A stretch of 64,000 nt of DNA from Candidatus Zixiibacteriota bacterium (GCA_028289585.1 JANQPI010000042.1:124001-188000), one strand, 5' to 3'. Positions 16,773-26,808 are shown, counted from the first letter of the stretch. Notes: generated by a model from the letters alone, not told the origin. Numbers and translations are program-made.

Positions 16773-18245
16773 CTAGAAGGGAGAATCGGGAGGTGTTTCA
16801 CCTCCGTTCGTTGGAGGAGCCGACGATGTCGACTGGCCGACCCAGTCGGCTCCCGGGGGAAGTTCATGGCGCACCGGGTCGAGGTTTTCGAACCGGGTGT
16901 AGTCGCGGACGAACGCCAGGTGTGCCGTATCGGTTGGGCCGTTTCGCTGTTTGGCAACGATGACTTCCGCCTTCCCCTGTGCCTCACGATATTTGGGATC
17001 GTCTTTGTCCAGGTGCGAAAGGTAGTACTCCTCGCGGTACACGAACATCACAACATCGGCATCCTGTTCGATCGCACCCGACTCACGAAGGTCCGACAGC
17101 TGCGGGCGCTTCGATGCGCCACGCTGTTCAACCAGTCGCGATAGCTGAGAAATCGCAATGACCGGAACGTCGAGGTCCTTGGCCAGCGCCTTCATTGAGC
17201 GCGAGATCATCGCAATCTCCTGCTGACGGTTCTCGGCACGTCCGGTTGCATGCATCAACTGGATATAGTCGACAATGAACAGGCCGATGTCGTAGCGCGA
17301 TTTCAGGCGGCGAGCCTTCGCGCGCATCTCAAGTGGGGACAAGGCCGACGAGTCATCGACAAAGATCGGAGCCTGGGCCAGGATACCGCCCTTAACCGCC
17401 AGCTGGTTCCGTTCGGCCTGCGTCAGTTTATTCGACCGCACGCGCTTCTGATTGACACGCGCCCGCCCGCACAACATGCGCATCACCAGTTGCTCTTTCG
17501 ACATCTCCAGCGAAAAGATGCCCACGCCTTTTTTGAGATCGACCGCCACGTGTTCGGCGAAGTTCATGGCCAGGGCTGTCTTCCCCATCGAGGGACGTCC
17601 CGCGACAATAATCAGATCGCCATTATGCATCCCATCTGTTATCTGATCGAGCTGTGTATACCCTGTCGGGATCGCCTGCTCCTCGACGATGCTGTCGGGG
17701 TCGGCGGCAATTCGGTCGAAGATACCTCGAAACGGTTCCTCAATCGAAACGAATCCAACCTTCTGACGACGCTGTGATATCTGGAAGATCGATGCTTCCG
17801 CTTGATCAAGCAACTCGTCGGCGGGACGGTCGAGGCGATAACAGCTTTCTTGTATCTCGCTGCTGGTCGCAATCAACTGCCGCAACACCGATCGCTCCAG
17901 CACGATCGCCGCATGCCGATCGACATTAGCGGTAGAGATGATCGATTCGACGAGCGTCACGAGATACGAGCGGCCACCGATCGATTCCAGACGGCCCATT
18001 TTGCGCAGTTCGTCGGCGACCGTCGTAATGTCGCATGGTTCGGAGGCATGATACAGCGACAGAACAGCTTCGAAGATATGCTTGTGCTTGGGGGCGTAGA
18101 AGTGATCGGGAGAATCGAGGACCTCAAGGACCTCGTTGACCGCGTCTGCCTTCTTGAGAATTGAGCCGAGGACCTGAACCTCGGTCTCCATCGACTGCGG
18201 CGGCTGAAGATGCTGAGTTGATCCGTTGTCGGAGCGGGATGTCAT
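16773..18245 (-). CDS. dnaB: Replicative DNA helicase
   Basis: This is the hexameric 5'-3' helicase at the replication fork. Its 490 residues comprise the N-terminal helical domain (beginning PPQSMETEVQVLGS), a linker, and a RecA-type motor with Walker A GRPSMGKT (216-223), Walker B LFIVDYIQLM and the late DLRESGAIEQDAD motif. No intein interrupts it. It follows the family-4 UDG by eight bases. Confidence 0.96.
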   Translation of the reverse strand: MTSRSDNGSTQHLQPPQSMETEVQVLGSILKKADAVNEVLEVLDSPDHFYAPKHKHIFEAVLSLYHASEPCDITTVADELRKMGRLESIGGRSYLVTLVESIISTANVDRHAAIVLERSVLRQLIATSSEIQESCYRLDRPADELLDQAEASIFQISQRRQKVGFVSIEEPFRGIFDRIAADPDSIVEEQAIPTGYTQLDQITDGMHNGDLIIVAGRPSMGKTALAMNFAEHVAVDLKKGVGIFSLEMSKEQLVMRMLCGRARVNQKRVRSNKLTQAERNQLAVKGGILAQAPIFVDDSSALSPLEMRAKARRLKSRYDIGLFIVDYIQLMHATGRAENRQQEIAMISRSMKALAKDLDVPVIAISQLSRLVEQRGASKRPQLSDLRESGAIEQDADVVMFVYREEYYLSHLDKDDPKYREAQGKAEVIVAKQRNGPTDTAHLAFVRDYTRFENLDPVRHELPPGADWVGQSTSSAPPTNGGETPPDSPF

Positions 18246-18253
18246 GGCGGAAG

Positions 18254-18997
18254 CTAACGCGAAACGCCGAGTCGCGCCATGACGAGTTGCATGTCTTTCC
18301 AGGTTTCTTTCTTGTATTCTGGAAAGCGAAGCAGAGCGGCTGGGTGGTAGGTTACGAGCAGCGGGATGCCCTCGTACTCATGCCAGCGACCCCGAAGCTT
18401 TCCCAGCGGCGTCTTCGTCTGGAGTAATGCCTGCCCCGCGATCCGGCCGAGACCCACCAACAACTCAGGTTTGATCAGACGAATCTGCTCACGCAGGTAC
18501 GGGAAGCACTCGTTCATCTCCTCCGGTAACGGGTCACGATTTCCCGGAGGACGGCACTTGAGAATGTTGGCGATATAAACCTGAGTGCGATCAAGCTGCA
18601 TTGCCGCCAAGATCTTATCCAAGAGTTGGCCGGCGCGGCCAACGAACGGTTCGCCGAGTCGATCTTCGTCCGCTCCCGGGGCCTCGCCGATGAACATCGC
18701 CCGCGCTGTGGGTTTACCCACACCATAGACGAACTTCGTTCGTGTCTTGCCGAGCGGACACTTAAGGCAGTTGCAGATCGCCTCGTTGTGCTCGGTAAGG
18801 GAGGCAAAGTCTGCTTCGACCGGAATCGCCATTCCGACCTGACTCGCGGGGACGAGCGAAGGGGACTCAACCGCTGTGGTCGGCTTGTCATCGGACAAGA
18901 GTTGCTGATCGAGAACGATCGTTCGGTCACCGGCGGCAACGCGCTGATCAAGCGCGCGTCGTAAACGCGCGAGTGGCGTCAGTTCCTGATCGCTCAC
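18254..18997 (-). CDS. Uracil-DNA glycosylase, family 4 (Fe-S)
   Basis: It removes uracil from DNA. The 247-residue product has a ~75-residue low-similarity N-terminus followed by the glycosylase core. The iron-sulfur cluster Cys are CLKC (before [12 protein letters not shown]) and the pair in [18 protein letters not shown]. The active-site motif is [17 protein letters not shown], and the C-terminal motif is [10 protein letters not shown] start at the GTG at 18997 because it overlaps the coaBC stop by four bases (GTGA); a longer reading would intrude about 100 bases into coaBC. It lies immediately before dnaB, suggesting a role in replication-linked repair. Confidence 0.9.
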   Translation of the reverse strand: MSDQELTPLARLRRALDQRVAAGDRTIVLDQQLLSDDKPTTAVESPSLVPASQVGMAIPVEADFASLTEHNEAICNCLKCPLGKTRTKFVYGVGKPTARAMFIGEAPGADEDRLGEPFVGRAGQLLDKILAAMQLDRTQVYIANILKCRPPGNRDPLPEEMNECFPYLREQIRLIKPELLVGLGRIAGQALLQTKTPLGKLRGRWHEYEGIPLLVTYHPAALLRFPEYKKETWKDMQLVMARLGVSR

Positions 18998-20241
18998 GGA
19001 CGCGACGGTTCGTTGATTGCTGCGGTGCTGAGTAGCGTGGCCACCCGCTTGATAAGACGCTTCGCAACCTCGCGCTTGGAGAGCATTGGCCAAGCTTCTT
19101 CTTGGTCGCTCCGGTCAATGAGCGTCACTTTATTGGTAGCGAAGTCGAAACCAGCCCCCTCATCAACCAGTGAATTGAGGACGATCATGTCGAGATCTTT
19201 GCTGGCTCGCTTGGCGCGTGCGTTAGCAACTCCCTCATCGGTTTCCAGCGCGAAGCCGACAATCACCTGAGCACGCGTTCGGGTCTCGGCGACTGACCGC
19301 AGGATATCCGGCGCGGCACTTAACGGCAGTGTCTCGGGACGCTCGCTCTTCTTCATCTTTGTATCGACGGCATGGGCGGGCGTGAAGTCCGCGGGAGCCG
19401 CAGCCATGAGGAGAACGTCTGCATCCGAAAGCTGTCGCATGACGGCATCTCGCATCTCGGATGTCGTTTCGACATTCTCCATCGCTACCCCCGGGGGAGA
19501 CGCCAGGGCGGTCGGACCACTAATCAAGGTCACGCGAGCTCCGGCGTCGCGAGCAGCCTCTGCTAATGCGTAGCCCATTTTGCCTGAGCTACGGTTCGAA
19601 ATGAAACGCACCGGATCAACCGGCTCCCGCGTGGGTCCAGCGGTCACAATGAGATGCCGACCCGCCAACAGGTCGGACTGGGCGTGGGTCTGCTGCAAGA
19701 TATCGGCGAGCCGATCGAACATCGCCTCGGGCTCGGCCATGCGACCAATACCATACGAATCGCACGCCATCTCCCCTGCGTCGGGATCAATCAGGAGCCA
19801 GCCGAGCTCATCAACGAGATAGCGGAGATTGCGCTGAGTAACGGGGTGTCGCCACATTTCGGGATTCATCGCCGGAGCAAGAACGATCGGCTTGCTCGTT
19901 GCACAGATGACCGTCGTCACGAAGTCATCACACAAACCAGCTGCAGCCTTCGCCATCAGATTCGCGGTGGTCGGTGCGATCACGATCAGATCCGGCCACT
20001 CGGCGGTGTCAATATGTCGGGTGCCCACATACTCACCCGGCTTGGGCCACATGTCGGTGATGACCGGCTGCTGCGCGACTGATTCTAATGTCAGCGGGGC
20101 GACAAAGCGGGTCGCCGACTCCGTCATCATGACGCGAACATCGGCCCCGGCTTTCTTAAGCAGACGAACGAGGTGAGGTGTCTTGTAACAAGCAATGCCG
20201 CCGGTCAGACCGACGAGAATGTTGCGGCCCGCGAGCGTCAT
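18994..20241 (-). CDS. coaBC: Bifunctional phosphopantothenoylcysteine decarboxylase/synthetase
   Basis: It carries out two consecutive steps of coenzyme A synthesis: coupling Cys to phosphopantothenate, then decarboxylation. The N-terminal flavoprotein half has GGIACYK, the active His 76 in HIDTAEW and the PAMNPEMW motif (123-130). The C-terminal CoaB half opens with TAGPTREPVDPVRFISNRSSG. The 415-residue length is normal. It is 12 bases after the smg-like gene and overlaps the UDG gene by four bases. Confidence 0.95.
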   Translation of the reverse strand: MTLAGRNILVGLTGGIACYKTPHLVRLLKKAGADVRVMMTESATRFVAPLTLESVAQQPVITDMWPKPGEYVGTRHIDTAEWPDLIVIAPTTANLMAKAAAGLCDDFVTTVICATSKPIVLAPAMNPEMWRHPVTQRNLRYLVDELGWLLIDPDAGEMACDSYGIGRMAEPEAMFDRLADILQQTHAQSDLLAGRHLIVTAGPTREPVDPVRFISNRSSGKMGYALAEAARDAGARVTLISGPTALASPPGVAMENVETTSEMRDAVMRQLSDADVLLMAAAPADFTPAHAVDTKMKKSERPETLPLSAAPDILRSVAETRTRAQVIVGFALETDEGVANARAKRASKDLDMIVLNSLVDEGAGFDFATNKVTLIDRSDQEEAWPMLSKREVAKRLIKRVATLLSTAAINEPSRP

Positions 20242-20253
20242 TGTGACGGGCAG

Positions 20254-20727
20254 CTAATTGATCCGCGAGGGCGGATCGAGGCGCAGGGGAATGTCGTTTT
20301 CGGATGGCTCGGGAACGAGTTCACCGGACATGATGCCGGTAACCAGCCACTTCACCTGATCAACCGTAACCGGTTGCTGACCATAGACAAACGCCTGGTC
20401 AACTATCGCTTCCAGCTGTTGGATATCGATGATCCCGAGATTGGCGAGCTTGAGCAGGAACGAGCGAGCGTCGACGTCTAACAGCGCCCGTTCTTCCTCG
20501 GTGAAGACACGTTGAACGACCTGCATCCGAGGTGCCTGCGTATAGAGCGTACCCCGGTGGTGACGCAGTCGATCGGCCAGCCAGTGGTGAGCAATGGCGA
20601 TGTCGTCGGGGCTGAAACCGAACTCTTCAAGATCGGGCATAACCTCGGTGAGTGAATCGAGCGAAAGTTTGTCGTCGCGCAGAGAGTCCATGAGATAGAA
20701 GACGATTTCAAGAATACGGTGGTCCAC
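20254..20727 (-). CDS. smg: DUF494 / Smg family protein
   Basis: A small acidic protein of the Smg family, whose gene is often found beside dprA or topA in other bacteria; its molecular role is poorly known. The product is 157 residues, beginning with a helix typical of the family (ILEIVFYLMDSL) and ending with a helical region (DQVKWLVTGIMSGEL). The start is chosen as the GTG at 20727 because AAGGAG lies seven bases before it and the predicted promoter would leave an upstream ATG at 20748 almost leaderless. It is the first gene of the run to coaBC, UDG, dnaB, radA and tgt. Confidence 0.75.
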   Translation of the reverse strand: MDHRILEIVFYLMDSLRDDKLSLDSLTEVMPDLEEFGFSPDDIAIAHHWLADRLRHHRGTLYTQAPRMQVVQRVFTEEERALLDVDARSFLLKLANLGIIDIQQLEAIVDQAFVYGQQPVTVDQVKWLVTGIMSGELVPEPSENDIPLRLDPPSRIN

Positions 20728-20756
20728 GGGGTCTCCTTGGGGTCTCATTGCCCTCG

Positions 20757-20785
20757 AAGATATCGGCGAATACGATTCGTTGCAA
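20757..20785 (-). promoter_or_regulatory. Sigma-70-like promoter for the smg-coaBC-dnaB run
   Basis: On the minus strand TTGCAA (20785-20780) and TATCTT (20762-20757) are spaced by 17 bases. The predicted start near 20750 gives a leader of about 23 bases to the GTG of the smg-like gene. The same -10 sequence and spacing occur upstream of the first glycine-rich lipoprotein gene. Confidence 0.5.
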
Positions 20786-20877
20786 TAAAGAACCCGGAGA
20801 GGCCAAGATTTGGTTTCAACGAGTGCCAACAATCGCCGCCGAAGACATTCAAGGCATTATCTATCAATGACTTACGA

Positions 20878-22455
20878 CTAGTGACGGAAGTGTCGGATCC
20901 CTACCATGATCATGGCAACATTGGCGTCATCGGCGACCTGAATAATCTCGGTATCTTGCTTGGCTCCACCCGGCTGGATAATCGCCACAACCCCGGCATC
21001 AAGTCCCGCCTGGAGACCGTCCGGCATTGGGAAGAACGCATCGGATGCCATTACGCCACCGCGGGCTCGCTCGCCGGCGCGCTTGACTGCGAGCTGTGCG
21101 GCATCGACACGAGACGTTTGCCCCATTCCGATTCCCACAGTTGCCCCGTTCCGTGCAATGACAATCGCATTTGACTTGGTGTGCTTGACGATCTTCCACG
21201 CGAACAACAGATCGCGCCACTCGATCTCCGACGGCTGACGTTTACTTGCTAGCTTCGCCTCATTGCGACTGGCAACATGCTGATCATCGGTTTGAACCAG
21301 GAAACCACCCCGCACCTGGGTGAAACGCAGACGGTGTGCTTGGTGATAATCCGAAATTCCGGGAAGCGCGAGAAGACGGCGATTCTTCTTCTTGCGCAGA
21401 AGCTTGAGCGCCTCGTCGTCGAAACTGGGAGCGAGGATACATTCCACAAACGGCGTTTCGTGTAGTCGTTCCGCGGCGTCTCTGTCGACAGTCCGATTGA
21501 GGCCAATGATCGATCCATAGGCCGAGAGCGGATCGGAGTCGTACGCCTTCTGGTACGCCTCAGCTATCGTCGTTCCGACGGCAGCACCACACGGATTGGT
21601 GTGCTTGACGACTACGGCGAACGGTTCGTCGAAATCGAGGACCATTTCGAGCACGGCCGCCAGATCGTTGTAATTGTTATACGAAAGCTCCTTGCCCGAG
21701 AGGACTTCCGCCTCGACGAGCGAGGGACCGGGGTCGGACGCGTACCGATACAGCGAAGCCATCTGGTGGGGGTTCTCGCCATACCGCAGAAGTCGCTCGC
21801 GCCCTAACGCCAGCATCATCGACGCCGGCATGTAGTCGGCAGCGTCTTCTTTGCCGTCGGTAGCGGCAAACCAACCGGCGATCGCCTGGTCGTAAGCAGC
21901 AGTTCGGGTAAACGCGCGAGCGGCAAGTTCACGACGAAGGGACAAACTTGTTTCACCATCGTGAGCACGTAGCTCTTCGATCAGTGCCGGATAGTCATGG
22001 GGGTCGACCACACAGGTAACGTCGTGAAAGTTCTTTGCGGCGGAACGGATTGTTGCCGGACCACCGATATCTATCTGCTCCAGCGCTTCGGGCTCAGTGA
22101 TTCCGGGCTGGGCGATCGTCTGTTCGAACTGATACAGATTGACAACAACCAGATCGATCGGTTTCCCGTCGAGCGCTTTCAACTGCTCGACATCGGTCGG
22201 ATTGTCGCGCCGAAAGAGAATCCCCCCATGAACTTTGGGGTGGAGCGTTTTCACCCGTCCACCCATAACCTCGGGAGAACCAGTGAACGACGAAACACCA
22301 ATGGCGTGGACGCCGGCATCGCGCAGCGCCTTGAGCGTACCTCCAGTTGAAATGATTTCAACTTTGAGTTCGTCGAGTACACGACCGAGTTCGACGAGGC
22401 CGGTCTTATCGGCAACCGAGAGTAACGCCCGCTTGATGGGCACCAATTGACTCAC
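20878..22455 (-). CDS. purH: Bifunctional AICAR transformylase / IMP cyclohydrolase
   Basis: It performs the last two steps of IMP synthesis. The N-terminal MGS-like cyclohydrolase domain (VADKTGL, STGGTLKALRDAGV) is followed by the transformylase domain with KHTNPCGAAVG and the late segments SDAFFPMPDGL and IQPGG. The 525 residues match the family. The start is a GTG overlapping the purC stop in GTGA, preceded by AGGA. It is the last gene of the gatA...gatB-purN-purC-purH run. Confidence 0.96.
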   Translation of the reverse strand: MSQLVPIKRALLSVADKTGLVELGRVLDELKVEIISTGGTLKALRDAGVHAIGVSSFTGSPEVMGGRVKTLHPKVHGGILFRRDNPTDVEQLKALDGKPIDLVVVNLYQFEQTIAQPGITEPEALEQIDIGGPATIRSAAKNFHDVTCVVDPHDYPALIEELRAHDGETSLSLRRELAARAFTRTAAYDQAIAGWFAATDGKEDAADYMPASMMLALGRERLLRYGENPHQMASLYRYASDPGPSLVEAEVLSGKELSYNNYNDLAAVLEMVLDFDEPFAVVVKHTNPCGAAVGTTIAEAYQKAYDSDPLSAYGSIIGLNRTVDRDAAERLHETPFVECILAPSFDDEALKLLRKKKNRRLLALPGISDYHQAHRLRFTQVRGGFLVQTDDQHVASRNEAKLASKRQPSEIEWRDLLFAWKIVKHTKSNAIVIARNGATVGIGMGQTSRVDAAQLAVKRAGERARGGVMASDAFFPMPDGLQAGLDAGVVAIIQPGGAKQDTEIIQVADDANVAMIMVGIRHFRH

Positions 22456-23357
22456 GAGGTGATCCTTCCTGTCAGCCGACGTTCGGCTTCGGCATAACGA
22501 GCAACCGTCGCGGAGATAACATCCTCAGGCAACGCCGGACCGGGCGGGCGGCGATCCCAATCGAGGCCAGCCAGATAATCACGAATCGGCTGCTTATCAA
22601 ACGACACCTGTGCCTGGCCCGGTGAATACTCTTCCACCGGCCAGAAGCGGGAGGAATCGGGCGACAACACTTCGTCGATAAGAATCAAGCAACCGTCAAG
22701 ATATCCAAACTCGAGTTTGGTGTCGGCGATAATGATTCCCCGTTCGCGGGCGTGGGCAGCGGCCCGGGCGTAGATTTCAAGCGTTACCTTGCGGCACAGA
22801 TTGGCTGTCGCCTCGCCCACCTCATCGATCATCCGCGCAAAGGAGATGTTCTCATCGTGACCATCGTCGTTCTTGGATGATGGCGTGAACAACGGCTCGG
22901 CGAGTTGTCCAGCCTCGACGAGGTTATCGGGGAAATCAAATCCATGGATCGACGACGTCCCCGCCTTTCGCGCACTCTCGAGTTCTTTCCAGAACGAACC
23001 GGAAAGGTATCCCCGAACAATGCATTCAATATCGACGCGTTCGGCCTTGCTCACCAGCATCGATCGGTCCGTCAGTTGGTCAGCATAGTCAGAGAGCGGG
23101 TCCGGGTAGAGGGACACGTCGGCGGTAATCAAATGATTGGGGACAATCTCCTCAAGGAAGTCGAACCAAAACAACGACATGCGATTCAAAATCCGTCCCC
23201 GTCCGGGAATGCCGTTGGCCATGACGACATCGAATGCTGAGATCCGATCGGTCGCCACGAAGAGCAACGAGTCCCCCAAGTCGTAGACGTCGCGAACTTT
23301 ACCCCGTCGAAAGAGAGGGACACCCGTGAGATCAGTAGCCAGGAGCGCTTCGCTCAT
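22452..23357 (-). CDS. purC: Phosphoribosylaminoimidazole-succinocarboxamide synthase
   Basis: It condenses CAIR with aspartate using ATP. At 301 residues it is the longer form of SAICAR synthetase rather than the ~240-residue E. coli form. Motifs are GKVRDVYDLGD and ATDRISAFDVVM near the N-terminus, CIVRGYLSGS in the middle, and LIDEVLSPDSSRFWP. It overlaps purN by four bases (ATGA) and purH by four, so all three are translationally coupled. Confidence 0.95.
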   Translation of the reverse strand: MSEALLATDLTGVPLFRRGKVRDVYDLGDSLLFVATDRISAFDVVMANGIPGRGRILNRMSLFWFDFLEEIVPNHLITADVSLYPDPLSDYADQLTDRSMLVSKAERVDIECIVRGYLSGSFWKELESARKAGTSSIHGFDFPDNLVEAGQLAEPLFTPSSKNDDGHDENISFARMIDEVGEATANLCRKVTLEIYARAAAHARERGIIIADTKLEFGYLDGCLILIDEVLSPDSSRFWPVEEYSPGQAQVSFDKQPIRDYLAGLDWDRRPPGPALPEDVISATVARYAEAERRLTGRITS

Positions 23358-23953
23358 GTCCTCACCGTCCGACTACTGCTAATCCAATCGGCGATCACCG
23401 CGGGATAGAGTCGATGCTCGACGTCGTGAATGCGTTCGGCCAAGCTCTCCGGCGTATCACCGGAGACAATTGGTACTCGCTCCTGCGCAATGATCCGTCC
23501 TGAGTCGTACTTGCGATCAACAAGATGCACGGTCACACCGGATTCTGTATCACCGCTAGCCAGCACCGCGCGATGGACGCGGTGGCCGTACATTCCCTTT
23601 CCACCATACCGAGGCAGCAGCGCCGGGTGGAGGTTGACGATTCGTTCGGGAAAGTTGTCGACCACCTCGCCAGGCACCAGTTTGAGAAAGCCGGCCAGGG
23701 CAATATGGCTGATATGCGCCTGGCGGAGAGCTGTGAGCAGCTGCGATGCCGCTCCGGGTGCCGTCTGATTATAGATAAACGTACCAATGTTCCGTGACGT
23801 GGCATACGCCAGACCGGGAGCATCGGGTCGACTCGCGACGACGAGTTCGATTGTCGCCGGCAGGTCGCCCTGTTCAGCAGCGTTGAGAAGGGCGTTAAGA
23901 TTCGAACCGCGCCCGGAAATGAAAACCGCGAGGCGAGCAGCAGGTCCGTTCAA
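23354..23953 (-). CDS. purN: Phosphoribosylglycinamide formyltransferase (folate-dependent)
   Basis: It formylates GAR with 10-formyl-tetrahydrofolate. The 199 residues carry the family hallmarks: SGRGSNLNALL at the N-terminus, HPALLPRYGGKGMYG with the catalytic His, and a GVTVHLVDRKYDSG segment with the catalytic Asp. The start codon is TTG, overlapping the gatB stop as TTGA; no ATG fits. An ordinary enzyme in an unusual neighbourhood, since purN is joined to gatB. Confidence 0.94.
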   Translation of the reverse strand: MNGPAARLAVFISGRGSNLNALLNAAEQGDLPATIELVVASRPDAPGLAYATSRNIGTFIYNQTAPGAASQLLTALRQAHISHIALAGFLKLVPGEVVDNFPERIVNLHPALLPRYGGKGMYGHRVHRAVLASGDTESGVTVHLVDRKYDSGRIIAQERVPIVSGDTPESLAERIHDVEHRLYPAVIADWISSSRTVRT

Positions 23954-25401
23954 GTATCAAGTGCCTTCTTAAGCAGGTCGTTGACAATCTGAGGATTGGC
24001 CTGTCCGCGGGTCTGTTTCATCACCTGCCCGACGAAGAATCCAAACAGTGCGACCTTGCCCCCGCGATACGCCTCAACCTGTTTGCCGTTGGCGGCGATG
24101 ATCTCGGCAATAACCGGTTCAAGCTGCGACGGGTCGGAGATCTGGACCAGGCCTTTCTCCTTGATGATCGAGGCGGCTGACTTACCGGACTCCAACATCT
24201 CGGCGAATACCGTCTTGGCAATCTTCCCGGAAATCTCACTCGACTTAACGCGGTTCAAAAGATCGGCGATCTCTCCCGGCGGCACGGGACAATCAACGAT
24301 CTCCTCACCTCGTTTCTTGAGGGCACCGAGCAGTTCGGTTTGAATCCAGTTCGATGCCCCGACGGAGTCCTCGCAGGTCGTCATCACAGTCTCATAGTAG
24401 TCAGCCAAAGCCCGAGAATCGGTCAGCACAGTCGCATCGTAAACGCGGATACCATACTTCGCCACAAAGCGTGCGGCTTTCTCGGCGGGTAGTTCGGGGA
24501 GAGCTGAACGTGTCTCCGCCAACCACTCATCGGAGATAATCAACGGAAAGAGATCGGGCTCAGGGAAATACCGGTAGTCGTGCGATTCCTCTTTCCCCCG
24601 CATTGCGATCGCTTCCTGTTTCTGCTCATTCCACAGCAGGGTCGATTGGATGACTGCACCACCGGATTTAATCACCTTCACCTGCCGTTCGATCTCGAAG
24701 AGCAACGCCCGTTCGACGCCTTTGAACGAGTTCAGGTTCTTCAGTTCGGTACGGGTGCCGAATTGCGACTCCCCAATCGGGCGGACCGACACGTTCGCAT
24801 CGCAGCGAAGCTGCCCTTTCTCCATATCTCCGGTACAGATCTCAAGGTACTGAACGATCTGCTTGAGCCGGTTGAGATAGGCGTACGCATCCTGAGGAGA
24901 CACGATATCCGGTTCACTGACGATTTCGATAAGCGGGGTACCCGATCGGTTGAGATCAACGCGGGTGAAGTTCTCCCCGCCTTCGGGATGCAGCGATTTA
25001 CCGGCATCCTCTTCCAGGTGGATGCGAATGAGCCCGACTGATCGTGGCGTTCCGTCGTCGAGCTGATAATCAATCGAGCCACCCGTTCCGATTGGTCGGT
25101 CGAATTGGGAAATCTGATAGCCTTTGGGCAGATCAGGATAGAAATAGTTCTTACGAGCGAAGATCGACGTCTGGTGAACTGTTCCACCAACCGCAAGAAT
25201 CATGCGCATCGCGTAGTCGACCGCAGCTCGATTGCAAACCGGCAGTGCCCCGGGCAGAGCAAGGGTCACGGCTTCGGTCTGGCTGTTCGGTTCCTCCCCG
25301 TAGGAATACGGGCAGGCGGTGAAGAGCTTGGTCTTAGTTTCGAGCTGACAATGGACTTCCAGCCCGATTACGGCTTCGAAGCCGTCGTGGGTATATCTCA
25401 T
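23950..25401 (-). CDS. gatB: Asp/Glu-tRNA amidotransferase subunit B
   Basis: GatB is the tRNA-binding kinase subunit of GatCAB, which converts misacylated Glu-tRNA(Gln) or Asp-tRNA(Asn) to the amide. Its 483 residues show EAVIGLEVHCQLETKTKLF at the start, the YFYPDLPKGYQISQFDRP segment, the EEDAGKS motif and the C-terminal YqeY-like helical domain (FVGQVMKQTRGQANP). Two unrelated genes separate it from gatA, and no gatC is recognised nearby. Confidence 0.96.
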   Translation of the reverse strand: MRYTHDGFEAVIGLEVHCQLETKTKLFTACPYSYGEEPNSQTEAVTLALPGALPVCNRAAVDYAMRMILAVGGTVHQTSIFARKNYFYPDLPKGYQISQFDRPIGTGGSIDYQLDDGTPRSVGLIRIHLEEDAGKSLHPEGGENFTRVDLNRSGTPLIEIVSEPDIVSPQDAYAYLNRLKQIVQYLEICTGDMEKGQLRCDANVSVRPIGESQFGTRTELKNLNSFKGVERALLFEIERQVKVIKSGGAVIQSTLLWNEQKQEAIAMRGKEESHDYRYFPEPDLFPLIISDEWLAETRSALPELPAEKAARFVAKYGIRVYDATVLTDSRALADYYETVMTTCEDSVGASNWIQTELLGALKKRGEEIVDCPVPPGEIADLLNRVKSSEISGKIAKTVFAEMLESGKSAASIIKEKGLVQISDPSQLEPVIAEIIAANGKQVEAYRGGKVALFGFFVGQVMKQTRGQANPQIVNDLLKKALDT

Positions 25402-25420
25402 AAGCGTTGATCAACGGCTA

Positions 25421-26020
25421 CTAGCGTTGAAGCAGGACAGGGAGCGACGGAAGCGCAAGGATGTCAAGCCATATCCATGACGCCAGGCCGGTCCGCCAGA
25501 CAACCAGGGTGAACAGGGTGATCTGCGCGACCAAGAGATAACCTCGCCAAACCGGTGCCGAGCGCAGAGAATCGACATCGAACCCTGCCCGTTCGAGAAA
25601 GGTCAACGGAGTCGACGCTATCCATGTCGTCGCAGTTGCAAACCAGAAGAGCGGATTGGCCAACTGAAGACTCTCGCGCCAAAGACGACGCCGGTAGGCG
25701 AGAATCGCGCGATCGAGCACTTGCAAAGGTGCGCGCTCATCAAGACCGTACCGCTGCATCACCTCATCGCGAAAGATCGCACGAATCAAGTTAACGCGAA
25801 CCGTGCGGCCGCCCCGCGACGGCGCATCCTTGGTGATGAGACCACCGAGACGGGCGCGTCGCAGGGAATCGACAACAAGAACGGTTGAAGGTTCGAGGCG
25901 AGCGCGGACAATCTGGGCGGCGGGATTCGATTCGCGATCAGTAAATGTCAGATACTCGGCGTAGGTGTGCCGAAAGCATTCCAGCGCTTCAAGTCGACTT
26001 CTGATCTCGAAAAAGTTCAT
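25421..26020 (-). CDS. Hypothetical membrane-associated protein
   Basis: The 199-residue protein has a soluble, Arg-rich first half (residues 1-125) and a C-terminal half with two or three hydrophobic helices (LFWFATATTWIAS near 126-140, then the last 40 residues). The ATG overlaps the stop of the alpha/beta hydrolase by four bases (ATGA), so the two are translated together. I recognise no family. Its place between gatA-hydrolase and gatB is the only clue to its role. Confidence 0.65.
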   Translation of the reverse strand: MNFFEIRSRLEALECFRHTYAEYLTFTDRESNPAAQIVRARLEPSTVLVVDSLRRARLGGLITKDAPSRGGRTVRVNLIRAIFRDEVMQRYGLDERAPLQVLDRAILAYRRRLWRESLQLANPLFWFATATTWIASTPLTFLERAGFDVDSLRSAPVWRGYLLVAQITLFTLVVWRTGLASWIWLDILALPSLPVLLQR

Positions 26021-26808
26021 GGATGATCACTAAACCAGGTTCTCAGATCCTCGGAAAACCGCTCCGGACTTTCCATCGGTAACATATGTCCGACAGCGTC
26101 ATAGATTGCCAGCTCACTGTTTGCGATACCCTGATGAAGAAGTTCGGCAAGTTGCGCGAACGCTTTATCGTCGCGACCGGCGAGGATTCGGACGGGAGCG
26201 GTTATCGATGGCAGCCGGGGCAGATCCGGCTCAATCACGTAAGTTGGACGGTGCGGGTCAGCCATCGGCTGATAGCTATGCTGCTCCATCATTGCGGTAA
26301 TGGCACTTTCGATATCGGACTGATCTTCGCGGTAGAACCGCGTCGACCAATCGATCCAGAGACGCGCCGCAGCCTCGCGCCCCTCGTCACGGGCGATCCG
26401 AAAGAGCCGGTCAACCTTCGCTGTCGTTCGATAGCCTGCCGCCCCCGTGGAGATCAGGATCGCTGAGATCACCCGGTCAGGATGGTCAAGCAGTGCCCCC
26501 AAGACCGTCGACCCGCCCATCGAGAGACCGACAAGATGGGCTCGATCGATACTTATGGTGTCGAGGAAGGCGACCAGATCCGCAACGCGGTCGGTGCGGC
26601 TGTAGCTAGATTCTGTCACTTCAGACTGACCGTGACCGCGGGCATCGAGAAGGATCGACTGATAGTATGACGGATCGAGCAGCGGCCAGGTGCCACCAAA
26701 CGTCCACATCCGAGAATCAAGTGTATAGCCGTGAAGAAAGATAACCGGCGCGCCGGAGCCGGATGCCTCATACCACAACCGGCACCGGGCCGTAACGGCA
26801 TGCGGCAT
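26017..26808 (-). CDS. Alpha/beta-hydrolase
   Basis: A 263-residue serine hydrolase of the alpha/beta fold. The oxyanion strand FLHGYTLDSRMW lies early, the nucleophile elbow is GLSMGGS near residue 97, the acid is in the AGRDDKAF segment and the catalytic His is in AVGHMLPMESPERF near the C-terminus. It resembles haloperoxidase, 3-oxoadipate enol-lactonase and MenH-type hydrolases, but the substrate cannot be named. It starts at an ATG sharing one base with the gatA stop (TGATG). Confidence 0.82.
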   Translation of the reverse strand: MPHAVTARCRLWYEASGSGAPVIFLHGYTLDSRMWTFGGTWPLLDPSYYQSILLDARGHGQSEVTESSYSRTDRVADLVAFLDTISIDRAHLVGLSMGGSTVLGALLDHPDRVISAILISTGAAGYRTTAKVDRLFRIARDEGREAAARLWIDWSTRFYREDQSDIESAITAMMEQHSYQPMADPHRPTYVIEPDLPRLPSITAPVRILAGRDDKAFAQLAELLHQGIANSELAIYDAVGHMLPMESPERFSEDLRTWFSDHP